A stretch of DNA of 64,000 nucleotides, taken from JAPPHA01 sp965242975. Lineage in GTDB: Bacteria; Pseudomonadota; Alphaproteobacteria; Rhodobacterales; Rhodobacteraceae. The stretch lies in contig CBDETS010000007.1 of NCBI GenBank assembly GCA_965242975.1, positions 310,001-374,000 on the forward strand, read 5' to 3'. Under the pieces are notes generated by a model that was given only the letters and a program-made list of their open reading frames with translations, ran no database searches and was not told the origin of the DNA. Made by a program: the position numbers and the translations under genes. Shown here piece after piece: positions 9,364 to 17,774 of the stretch (positions are counted from its first letter, which is position 1; each line of letters opens with the position of its first letter).

Positions 9364-10449
9364 TTGCCCGTGAAACCCGATTCACGGAATCAACGGTTGA
9401 CACTTGTGGTGACAGGCTCCGGTCCCATGCGCCTTGACAGGGCTCTTGCGCAGGCCGCGCCGTCGGACGCGGTGTTGACCCGTACACGGATACAGCGACT
9501 GATCCGGGAAGGCATGGTGACGAAGGCGTCGGGAGGAATCGTACTGGAACCGGACGCCAAATGCCATCCCGGCGAGACCTGGGTCGTCGAGGTGAAACCG
9601 CTACCGGTTCCAACCGCTTCCCCGAACGACATTCCCCTGAAGATCGTCCACGAGGATCATGAAATCCTTGTTGTCGACAAGCCGGCCGGGATGACGGTTC
9701 ATCCCGCGCCCGGGTCGGTGGATGGCACGCTGCTCAATGCGGTGATGCATCATTGCGGTGGCAATCTCGCCGACACCGGAAACCCGCTCAGGCCGGGAAT
9801 CGTTCATCGGATCGACAAGGGCACGTCCGGACTTCTGGTTGTCGCAAAGACGAGATCCGCTCACGTCGACCTTTCAAGTCAGTTTGCGGCGCACGACGTT
9901 GACAGGCTCTATACCGGTTTCTGTCACGGCGTACCGGAAAGGTCGAGTCCAAGGCTTGCCGGCCTCGAGAGCGTTACCTTCCAGGGCAGCGATGTGTTCA
10001 AGGTGACGACGAGCGTTGGCCGGAGTCGTGCCGACCGGAAAAAGATGGCCGTCATGAGGTCCGGAGGACGCCACGCCGTGACCCGGTTTCGGATCATCGA
10101 CGCATTTTCGATCGGCAACCGTTCACGAATCGCGAAGATCAATGTCTGGCTGGAAACCGGGCGGACTCACCAGATTCGTCTTCACATGCTTCATCTTGGC
10201 CATCCCCTTGTCGGTGATCCGGTTTATGGGGGAGGCCGGCGCCTCCCTGAGGAACTGGGTCTGAACGCATCTCAGGCTGAACCGGGTCGTTGCGCCCGTC
10301 AGGCGCTGCATGCCGGTGTCCTCGGATTTACCCATCCGGGAACGGGCGAACGCATCCGTTTCGAGTCGGATTTGCCCTGCGATCTGAAAGACCTGGAATG
10401 CGTGCTGATCGAAGCACACCGGAAGTTCCACGAACCCGGGATCCGGTAA
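9364..10449 (+). CDS. rluD: 23S rRNA pseudouridine synthase, RluA/RluD family
   Basis: 361 residues from TTG 9364; a GTG two codons later is also possible, and start choice is uncertain. An N-terminal S4-type RNA-binding segment (MRLDRALAQAAPS ... RIQRLIREGMV, residues about 21-60) precedes the catalytic domain. The signature HRIDKGTSGLLVVAKT carries the nucleophilic Asp of the family, and RTHQIRLHMLHLGHPLVGDPVYGG is the second conserved block. It converts uridines in 23S rRNA to pseudouridine; RluD is the best guess among RluA/C/D types. Starts are only about 30 bases apart from the divergent DUF6476-like gene, so the two promoters must interleave. Confidence 0.92.
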   Translation: MPVKPDSRNQRLTLVVTGSGPMRLDRALAQAAPSDAVLTRTRIQRLIREGMVTKASGGIVLEPDAKCHPGETWVVEVKPLPVPTASPNDIPLKIVHEDHEILVVDKPAGMTVHPAPGSVDGTLLNAVMHHCGGNLADTGNPLRPGIVHRIDKGTSGLLVVAKTRSAHVDLSSQFAAHDVDRLYTGFCHGVPERSSPRLAGLESVTFQGSDVFKVTTSVGRSRADRKKMAVMRSGGRHAVTRFRIIDAFSIGNRSRIAKINVWLETGRTHQIRLHMLHLGHPLVGDPVYGGGRRLPEELGLNASQAEPGRCARQALHAGVLGFTHPGTGERIRFESDLPCDLKDLECVLIEAHRKFHEPGIR

Positions 10450-10807
10450 CCGTGTGTGTCGTTCGTGGGAGGGGAGCCGACCCCACAGAGTTCCGGGGTC
10501 ACAGACTCTGGTTTACTGGCGTCGCGGTCGGCCATGGTGTGTTCCATGACCCCGGATCCAGGTCAGGGGAGCCACAGGGGGGGCCGCAACAATCGCGCGA
10601 AGTCGGTTTTGGACCTTCGGATCCGTACGCGGGTGTGGTGTGGTGTATGAAGAGCCCGACCCGGTGGGCAACCACCCGGGCATACGGCGTCTGCGCTTGA
10701 CCTTGACCTTGAATTCTGCCGATCTTGCCCCATATAAGTGGCACAGCGAATTCTTGCGATTTTGCGTGATCTCGCGGGATTCGGAAAACGGAAGGAACAT
10801 ACTCCGC
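10450..10807 (+). other. rluD-rpoH intergenic region
   Basis: 358 bases with no supported gene; small frames here lack family features. The useful content is the rpoH leader: three tandem hexamers CTTGAC-CTTGAC-CTTGAA (10696-10713), the heat-shock promoter (10708-10735), then a leader of roughly 65 bases before the rpoH start. An open frame upstream in the rpoH reading frame adds 56 codons that do not resemble sigma factors. Confidence 0.55.
10708..10735 (+). promoter_or_regulatory. heat-shock (sigma-32) promoter of rpoH
   Basis: CTTGAA at 10708-10713, a 14-base spacer and CCCCATAT at 10728-10735 match the sigma-32 consensus (CTTGAA, 13-17 bases, CCCCATnT) essentially perfectly. It lies about 70 bases upstream of the rpoH ATG. 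A housekeeping-type reading (TTGAAT at 10709, 18-base spacer, TATAAG at 10733) overlaps the same bases. Inference: rpoH is autoregulated, as established for Caulobacter rpoH. Confidence 0.85.
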
Positions 10808-11710
10808 ATGAACTACGCGAACCTGCCAGTTCCATCGACAAATACCGGCCTGGCGCAGTACTTGCAGGAAATTAAAGAGTTCCCGATGCTTGAGCCTGAA
10901 GAGGAGTACATGCTCGCGAAGGCGCTGATCACGCACGGAGATGTCAGGGCTGCCGACAGGCTTGTGACATCGCACCTGCGGTTGGCCGCAAAAATCGCAC
11001 TCGGCTACAGGGGTTACGGTCTTCCCGTTTCCGACCTTATTCAGGAAGCCAACGTCGGTCTCATGCAGGCGGTCAAACGGTTCGACCCTGAACGGGGATT
11101 TCGTTTGGCGACCTACGCGATGTGGTGGATACGGGCGAGCGTGCAGGAGTATGTGCTGCGCAGCTGGTCACTGGTCAAGGTTGGAACCACAAGCGTTCAA
11201 AAGAAGTTGTTCTTCAACCTTGGCAAGGCGCGCCGCCACATCAACGCCCTGGAACAGGGAGACCTGCACCCGGACAACGTTAAGCGAATCGCCAGTGACC
11301 TGAATGTCAGCGAACTGGATGTCGTTGCAATGAATCGCCGGATGACCGGCGCTGACCAGTCGCTCAATGCGCCACGGTCGCGGGTTGGAGACGATGGTGA
11401 ATCGGGTGAATGGCAGGACTGGCTTGAAGACGAGAACGCTGACCACGTAAAGGACATCATTGAAAAGGATGAACTCGATCTTCGGCGGGAAATGCTGAGC
11501 CAGGCGATGAAGACCCTGAATGGTCGTGAACAGGACATCCTGACGCAAAGAAAGCTGTCGGAGGAACCGGTGACGCTCCAGGAACTGTCTGAAAAACACA
11601 ATGTCAGCCGGGAGCGTATTCGACAGATCGAAGTGTCGTCCTTCAAGAAGCTCCAGAAGGCGATGATGGGCCTCGCGGCCGACCGCGGAATGACAATACC
11701 GGCGGCCTGA
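10808..11710 (+). CDS. rpoH: heat-shock sigma factor RpoH (sigma-32)
   Basis: 300 residues from ATG 10808, the usual RpoH size, with AAGGAA upstream. Region 1.2 is LAQYLQEIKEFPMLEPEEEY, region 2 has SDLIQEANVGLMQAVKRFDP and YAMWWIRASVQEYVLRSW, then comes an RpoH-type box with QKKLFFNLGKARRHI. Region 4 carries TLQELSEKHNVSRERIRQIE. It directs transcription of chaperone and protease genes. Placement after an RluA-family gene is a recurrent alphaproteobacterial arrangement. Its own promoter looks sigma-32 dependent. Confidence 0.97.
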   Translation: MNYANLPVPSTNTGLAQYLQEIKEFPMLEPEEEYMLAKALITHGDVRAADRLVTSHLRLAAKIALGYRGYGLPVSDLIQEANVGLMQAVKRFDPERGFRLATYAMWWIRASVQEYVLRSWSLVKVGTTSVQKKLFFNLGKARRHINALEQGDLHPDNVKRIASDLNVSELDVVAMNRRMTGADQSLNAPRSRVGDDGESGEWQDWLEDENADHVKDIIEKDELDLRREMLSQAMKTLNGREQDILTQRKLSEEPVTLQELSEKHNVSRERIRQIEVSSFKKLQKAMMGLAADRGMTIPAA

Positions 11711-11877
11711 TCAACCTGTCGGGTAAATTCGATTTTGGCTGAAGGCGAATTCCTTGCCGTAAACTGCATGGCGGGAGCCTGTGGCCGCCCTGATTCCTGT
11801 CGGCCTGCACGGATCCGGCCACCACATACACGATCGCGCACCGGAGGTGTGGCGAGACGGCGAGTCGACCCGGCATT

Positions 11878-13731
11878 TCATTGCCCGTCAAGCTCTTCAA
11901 GCTGATCAACCAACCCTGACAGAAGTGAAAGACCCTTGTTCCAGAAGGCAGGATCACGTGCGTCGAGACCGAACGGCTCAAGGAGGTCGTTGTGGTGTTT
12001 CGAACCACCGGCGGACAGCATGTCGAGATACAGCGATACGAAGTCTTCTCCCTTGTCGAGATAGACAGCGAAGAGTGAGTTTACGAGGCAGTCTCCGAAG
12101 GCGTAGGCGTAGACATAGAACGGCACGTGGATGAAATGGTGGATGTAGGTCCAGTAGGTCTCGTATCCGTCCATGAACCTGAACGCAGGCCCGAGACTTT
12201 CCTTTTGAACGTCAATCCAGATTTCATTGATCCTGTCGGGAACGAGTTCTCCTTCGCGCCGGAGGTCGTGGATCCTGCATTCGAAATCGTAGAAAGCGAC
12301 TTGCCTGACGACCGTGTTGATCATGTCTTCCACCTTGGACGCGAGAAGGATTTTCCTTTCCTTTGGCGACCGCACCGTATCGAGCAGGCGTCGGAACGTC
12401 AGCATTTCGCCAAAGACGCTTGCAGTCTCGGAAAGCGTCAGCGGGGGATCGCTCAACAACGCGCCCTGAACGGCCGATAGTCGTTGATGCACGCCGTGGC
12501 CGAGTTCATGCGCCAACACCATGACATCCCGTTTCCGGCCCTGGAAATTCAGAAGAATGTACGGATGCACGTCGACGACAGTTGAATGGGCAAAGGCTCC
12601 GGGGGCCTTCCCGGGACGCGGCGCCGCGTCGATCCACCCGTTTTCGAAGAATGGCTCAGCGGCACCGGCGAGTGCGGGCGAGAAGCCGGAGAAGGCATCG
12701 AGGACGATCTGCCGGGCTTCGTCCCATCCGATCTCTTCCGCGTCGGAATCAGGCAACGGGGCGTTTCGGTCCCAGATCTCCAGGTGGTCGAGACCCAGCC
12801 ACTTTGCCTTGAGCTTGTAGTATCGGTGCGACAGGCGGGGATAGGCCGCGACCACGGAGTTCCGGAGCGCGTCGACAATTTCCGGTTCTATCCGATTCGC
12901 GAGGTGTCTTCCGGACTGCGGCGTCGGAAAATTGCGCCAACGGTCATGGACTTCCTTTTCCTTCACCAGCGTGTTTGTGATGCGCGAAAACAGGGAGATG
13001 TGATCGCGGAACTCCTGCGCCAGTGCCCGTGCGCCCTGTTCGCGGACGCTGCGGTCAGGGTCCGACAGTCGATGCAGTGTCTCTTCCAGCGAGAGAGTGT
13101 CCTCGCCTACAGTGAACTCGAGAGCGCCGACCGTCTCGTCAAACAACCTGGTCCAGGCAGAAACACCGACAACGGACTGGTCGTGAAGAAACCGCTCGAG
13201 TTCGTCCGAGAGCAGGTGGGGTTTCATCGCCAAAATCTGCGCGAAGTACTCCCGGTACCTGCCGAGTTCTTCGTTTTCGTCCAGGAGTCCCGAGAGTGTT
13301 TCCTCGTCGATCCTGTTGATCTCCAGCCCGAAAAAAACCAGTTGCGACATCGCCTCGGTGATTTCGGTGTCCACGTCTGTCAGGAACTTGGCCCGAACCG
13401 CATCAGTCAAATCCTGCGCATTTCGGAGCCCGGCAAAAGACTTGAGACGTCCTTCGATCATGTTGATTTGCTCCAGGCGGCGAATGCAGGCCAGGAAGTC
13501 GGAAGACGACAGGTCGGAAAGCTTGCCGGCATAGTCGGCATTGAAATCGTTACATTCTTTGACCAGCCGCCGACGATCGGCTGCGAGTTCCGGGGAGTCG
13601 ACCGATGGATAGAGATCCGAGAGATCCCATACCGGAAGGCTAAGCGATCCGGGTTGCGCACCGCTTGTGTCATCCGGGAAACAGTCAGAATCAGGTCGTG
13701 AAACGGTCGTATCGGGCGTGTGAATCGTCAT
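11878..13731 (-). CDS. pepF: M3-family oligoendopeptidase F
   Basis: 617 residues, normal for PepF. The catalytic zinc motif is in VMVLAHELGHGVHQRLSA (HExxH), with the third ligand Glu expected in the downstream LTLSETASVFGEML block. The N-terminal two thirds is the helical oligopeptidase_F domain (LPVWDLSDLYPS start, about residue 32). It is a cytoplasmic metallopeptidase that trims short peptides. Converges with rpoH over a 167-base gap and stands alone, with the GNAT gene 79 bases upstream on the same strand. The first 25 or so residues are polar and less conserved, so a slightly later start is possible. Confidence 0.95.
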   Translation of the reverse strand: MTIHTPDTTVSRPDSDCFPDDTSGAQPGSLSLPVWDLSDLYPSVDSPELAADRRRLVKECNDFNADYAGKLSDLSSSDFLACIRRLEQINMIEGRLKSFAGLRNAQDLTDAVRAKFLTDVDTEITEAMSQLVFFGLEINRIDEETLSGLLDENEELGRYREYFAQILAMKPHLLSDELERFLHDQSVVGVSAWTRLFDETVGALEFTVGEDTLSLEETLHRLSDPDRSVREQGARALAQEFRDHISLFSRITNTLVKEKEVHDRWRNFPTPQSGRHLANRIEPEIVDALRNSVVAAYPRLSHRYYKLKAKWLGLDHLEIWDRNAPLPDSDAEEIGWDEARQIVLDAFSGFSPALAGAAEPFFENGWIDAAPRPGKAPGAFAHSTVVDVHPYILLNFQGRKRDVMVLAHELGHGVHQRLSAVQGALLSDPPLTLSETASVFGEMLTFRRLLDTVRSPKERKILLASKVEDMINTVVRQVAFYDFECRIHDLRREGELVPDRINEIWIDVQKESLGPAFRFMDGYETYWTYIHHFIHVPFYVYAYAFGDCLVNSLFAVYLDKGEDFVSLYLDMLSAGGSKHHNDLLEPFGLDARDPAFWNKGLSLLSGLVDQLEELDGQ

Positions 13732-13810
13732 CGAATCATCTCGTGAGTGAATGAGAAACAGGTGGTTTTCTTGGGTCCGGGATCACGGAATGACCACTTG
13801 GGTTACGGCG

Positions 13811-14314
13811 TCAGTCAAGGATCTTTTGCAAGAGGATCAGGTCGTGCCAGCGGCCGAACTTGAAGCCAACTTCACTCAGGCGGGAAACCCGAACGAAGCC
13901 GCATTTTTCATGGAACGACACCGCCCCCGCATTCTCCGCACTGACCCCCGCGAAGATCGAATGAACATCGTGCGCACGCGCATGACTTTCGATCCGGGCC
14001 ATGAGGTGTCGTCCGGTCCCCGCGTACTGCGCTTCGGCCTTGATCATGATCGTGCTTTCCATCGTGTGCGCATACCCGGGACCCGACCGGAATTGTCCGT
14101 ACGTCGCAAAACCGATCACCGAATCGGCGACCGTTGCGACCAGAAAGGGATGATTGTGGTGCCGTTTCCGTGCGACAAGTCGAACCAGCCCGTCGGGCGT
14201 GTGTTCCGCGTCGGTAAATGTGACGACCGACGACCGAATGAATGCGTTCCACAGTTCGCAGATCTCGGGGCAATCACCCGGTTCGGCTTCTCGAATGGCC
14301 GGGCCCGTGCTCAT
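13811..14314 (-). CDS. GNAT-family N-acetyltransferase (phosphinothricin/methionine-sulfoximine acetyltransferase type)
   Basis: 167 residues, a single GNAT domain. The opening IREAEPGDCPEICELWNAFI, central VIGFATYGQFRSGPGYAHTMESTIMI, acetyl-CoA loop around QYAGTGRHLMARIE, and the C-terminal ENAGAVSFHEKCGFVRV are the family blocks. This subfamily acetylates small amines, including phosphinothricin-like and methionine-sulfoximine-like compounds; the true substrate is unknown. Likely cotranscribed with pepF, which lies 79 bases downstream. It borders the mobile island that starts about 130 bases away. Confidence 0.88.
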   Translation of the reverse strand: MSTGPAIREAEPGDCPEICELWNAFIRSSVVTFTDAEHTPDGLVRLVARKRHHNHPFLVATVADSVIGFATYGQFRSGPGYAHTMESTIMIKAEAQYAGTGRHLMARIESHARAHDVHSIFAGVSAENAGAVSFHEKCGFVRVSRLSEVGFKFGRWHDLILLQKILD

Positions 14315-14439
14315 GGTGGGCAGTTATCATCCCGCAGAAGATCGAAAAAGATGGAAATGATCGAAAACTGTGAGAAAGCGTCGTGCGTTGTCGGCGAGAC
14401 GCGATCCGAATCGGCGGCGACCGCCACGCCATGCCGGGT

Positions 14440-15957
14440 GTAAATTTGCCATGGCGACGTTATTGGGCTCATGCTGCGAGGACCTGTCGGGTTGGATTTG
14501 CGTTGTCATTTGCCGCAAGTGCGGTCCACGCGCGGTCGAACCGGCCTGAGAGGATCAGTGCCCGAAAGGTCATGATCGCCTGGCCGCCCTCCATGCTCCA
14601 TCGCATGCCCGAGCCCTTGAATCTTTTTGTCACGATGCTTTTGTTCGCGGCCTCGACCACACCGCTGCCGATCGGGAGATTGCGGTCCTTCAGGGCCCGA
14701 TAGCGCATGCGTAATCTGTTCTTGCGGAAGTATTCCAGTTCCCGCTCCACATCTCCACGGCCACGACCGCAACAACTGTCCCGCAGGTAGCGTATAGCCC
14801 GGATGACCCGTTCCACCCCGCCGTGTTCGTTCATCAGCACACCGCGCCACTTCTGGAACCAGCGGTCCGGATCACGTGCGGATTGTGCGACGACATGAAG
14901 GTGTTCGAGTGCGTGAAAAACTCGGCATATTGCCAGACATCGAGAACCTCCGCATGGGGGTCCAGCTTCGCAAGGAACTCCCAGTTCGACAGCGCCCCGT
15001 CAGCCGCCGCCACCAGCACCAGGTCGGGACGCACTTCCCGGATCCGCGCAACCTCGCTCAAGAGCCGCGCCTTCAGGCTGGTCATGCCCGCCTCCGGCAT
15101 GCGTGCCAGGCAAACGCCGGCAAGACGCGTCCCCTCCCTGTCGAAGAAGGATACCGTCCCGCAGGAAGCCTCGCGCCAGCAGGCCTCCGCGCGTCCATCC
15201 TCGCCCGGACGCATCGGAACCATCACGCCATCCAGAGAAACCGCCGCCGATACCGCCGCGCCCGGAATGCCTTCGGCCTCCCGCACCTGCTCCGTCACCG
15301 CATCCTCGGCCGCGCTCCAGTGCTCGTGCACCGCACGCGCCAGATCCTGTAGCGCACTCGCCGACGGAGTCATCGCGCCGGTCTTCTGCAGCAGCTGTTC
15401 CGCATCCTGGTAGGCGCAGTGGGCCACCGTCGTCACCGCCGCCTCCGCAGCCGGCCGCGTCATCCAGCCCCCCATCAGCCCGAGACCCTCATCCACCGGC
15501 ATCCATGACATGGGTTCGCCACGGCGGCGGAAGCGGCTGCGCTTATAGCTCACCTCCCCGAGCAGGGTCATGATGGTCTTGCGGGTGGCACCGGCCCGGT
15601 ACCAGGGCTTGTCGTCCCGCACCAGCCGGGGCGCAGTGTCATCGCGGGCTTCGATCAGGTTCCGCAGCATCTCCCGCCCCGCCGCGGCAACGGAATCGAA
15701 AACCAGCATCTCAACCTCGGCAAAGTCGCACGCGGCACCGGCCGCGGCAAAGCGTTCGAGGACCTCGCGGCGGATGTCCGCAGCTGCCGCATCGGCAATT
15801 CCGGACATGTCGAGAGGGTTGGACAGCGCTGAACACGTATGCGAAAGTGTCATTGGGAATGCTCCTTGCTTCGGCGAAACGCCGAGTTTTGTGATTGGCC
15901 GTACGATAGCGATGTCGTGCGGAAGGAACATTCCCAATTTCTCCCGATGGTGACAAA
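14440..15957 (-). mobile_element. ISKra4-family insertion sequence
   Basis: About 1.5 kb around a frameshifted ISKra4-type transposase. Candidate ends are imperfect and were matched by eye: GTAAATTTGCCATGGCGA near 14441 and, inverted, GAATTTTGTCACCATCGGGA near 15957. No clear target-site duplication was found, so the exact borders are uncertain by tens of bases. The element directly precedes the group II intron, and together they form a mobile hot spot between the GNAT gene and the aldo/keto reductase. Confidence 0.65.
14469..15853 (-). pseudogene. ISKra4-family transposase, split by a frameshift near 14918
   Basis: The N-terminal part starts at ATG 15853 (MTLSHTCSALSNPLDMSG) and includes AVSLDGVMVPMR and LVLVAAADGALSNWEFL, each with a DDE aspartate. 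It runs to about DVWQYAEFF. There the frame changes by -1 at a run of five T residues on the coding strand (14916-14920). The correct continuation (HALEHLHVVAQSARDPDRWF, then RVIRAIRYLRDS, then GSGVVEAANKSIVTKRFKGSG with the DDE glutamate) is in the next frame, to a stop at 14469. Adding one T would restore a single protein of about 461 residues. A lost base is the simplest reading; programmed -1 frameshifting is possible but G-TTT-TTC is not an ideal slippery site. Confidence 0.85.
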
Positions 15958-16705
15958 ATTCCGGCTCGACCCGAAATAATGTCACCTCGACCGGCCAAAA
16001 CACGCCGAAATACCCACTTTCGCCTGATTCGCAGCCGCCAAATCCCTCCATCCGCGCCAGATCATGTCGCCATGACGGATTCACATTGCGCCAGGCCAAG
16101 CTCTGGATGGGAGGAAGTAGAGATGTAGATCGAAACTGAAACCCAACATCGCGGTCCAGCGGGTGTAACTCCCGCCCGGTAAAGGCCAGCCAGCCAGCCG
16201 GAACCGAGTGTTGCATGGTGTGCGGCAACGTTCATCGTGAAGCGTACACAGGGGGCAGCGAAGCAGCGCTATTGAGCCTCGAAATAGCCAATGATGGTGC
16301 CTCCGTCGTTGTGAAAAGCGGGGGCAGCACCGGAAGCGCCGCCATGGCAAGGCGTGACGGGCCGTCCGGGGTCGCGGGAACGTTGCAAAGCTGTAGATGG
16401 ACCGCCAGGGAACCTGGGAGGCCCGGTTCCGTCCGTGCGTGGAAAAGGCTGGAAGGGGAAGGCCAGCGAGATCAATCCAGACCCCGGTCCGGCATCGGGC
16501 CTGCACGATGCCGGGAGCGTTAAGAGCGGGAACGAACCCCAGCAGGCTACGCACGGTACCGGACGGCGAAACAATAAGCCCAAGGGATGCGGGATCGGGA
16601 GTCGTAGCGCTCTGATACTACCTGTGAAGGCGGGGAACCGAGGCCATCGGGACCCGGTGAAGGAAAGCGGAGCGTCGCATGAACAGAACCGGAGGAGTGA
16701 AACAC

Positions 16706-17732
16706 ATGGAGACGTCGAGCTTCGACATCGTGTCAACGAAACAAGCCCGGATAGCCGAACTGGCGAGGACGTGCCCGGACATGGTGTTCACGACCTTGCA
16801 CCACTACATTGACCTTGACTGGATGATCGTGGCCCTGAACCTCACACGAGTGGACGGGGCAGCGGGCATCGACGGGGTGACGGCGATGGACTACGAAACC
16901 CACGCGGAGGCCAACCTGCTTGACCTTCTGGGGCGGATGAAGTCTGGCCGCTATCGAGCCCCACCGGTACGCCGGCACTACATCCCGAAAGCGGATGGAG
17001 GGCAGCGACCGCTGGGCATCCCGACCTACGAGGACAAGGTGGCGCAGCGAGCCATACTGATGCTGCTGGAGCCGATCTACGAGGCGGACTTTCTGCCGTG
17101 CTCGTACGGCTTCAGGCCCGGCCACTCTGCCCACGGAGCGTTGAAAGACCTCCGGACGGGACTGGCCGTGGAAGGCCTCGGATGGGTGATCGATGCCGAC
17201 ATTGCGAACTATTTTGGCAGCATCGATCACAAGCACCTGCGGGGGTTCCTTGACCAGAGGATCAACGACGGCGTCGTTCGACGGATGATCGACAAATGGC
17301 TGGCGGCAGGAGTGCTCGACAATGGCGTCCTGCAACGCACCGAAGAAGGCACGCCTCAGGGTGGGGTAGTTAGTCCGATTCTCGCCAATATTTTCCTGCA
17401 CCATGTGCTGGATGTATGGATGAGAGAGGATGTGGCACCACGCGTTGGGGCGCACCGTCTGGTGCGGTACGCAGACGACTTTGTCATTGCATTCAGGAAC
17501 CGCCGGGATGGCGAGCGCGTGCTCGCTGTCCTCGGCAAGCGGCTTGCGCGATACGGGCTCACGCTCCATGACGGCAAGACGCGCTTTGTGGATTTCCGGC
17601 CCATGCACAGGCAGGGCGGCGGACATGACGGACAGGGCAAGTTCGACTTCCTCGGCTTCACCCACTTGTGGGGCAAGTCACGGCGAGGTCGGCTGGTCGT
17701 ACGTCAGTTCACTGCCCGCGACCGGTTAGCGC
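16706..17732 (+). pseudogene. ltrA: group II intron reverse transcriptase/maturase, 5' part (interrupted)
   Basis: Starts at ATG 16706 (METSSFDIVSTKQ) with a GGAGGAG ribosome binding site. Reverse-transcriptase blocks are RVDGAAGIDGVTAMDYE, VRRHYIPKADGGQRPLGIPT, CSYGFRPGHSAHGAL, VIDADIANYFGSID, GTPQGGVVSPILANIFLHH and the catalytic VRYADDFVIAF. The frame is cut at 17732 by the IS and would end in IS-derived residues at 17818. Deleting 17733-20103 (the IS plus one target copy) rejoins RDRLA to RAAKSIWDWCKG in frame and gives a complete 437-residue maturase, so the gene was probably intact until this insertion. Confidence 0.93.
17725..17732 (+). repeat. target-site duplication, left copy
   Basis: GTTAGCGC at 17725-17732 is repeated exactly at 20096-20103 on the other side of the IS. 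An 8-bp duplication fits IS4-type transposition and marks the insertion point inside the maturase gene. Confidence 0.95.
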
Positions 17733-17762
17733 CTATCAATCTATCACACTTAACTCCGGGTT
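17733..17762 (+). repeat. IS terminal inverted repeat, left
   Basis: 30 bases, matching the right end (20066-20095, inverted) at 25 positions. The outer 7 bases (CTATCAA) and the inner 10 (ACTCCGGGTT) are identical; mismatches fall at positions 8, 10, 11, 12 and 20. Confidence 0.93.
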
Positions 17763-17774
17763 CTCGTCTCCTTT

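Noticed and set aside
12586..13701. Long open frame (371 codons) on the plus strand
   Set aside because: It lies entirely opposite pepF, whose product has a clear zinc motif and normal length; the antisense product is Arg/Gln-rich with no family.
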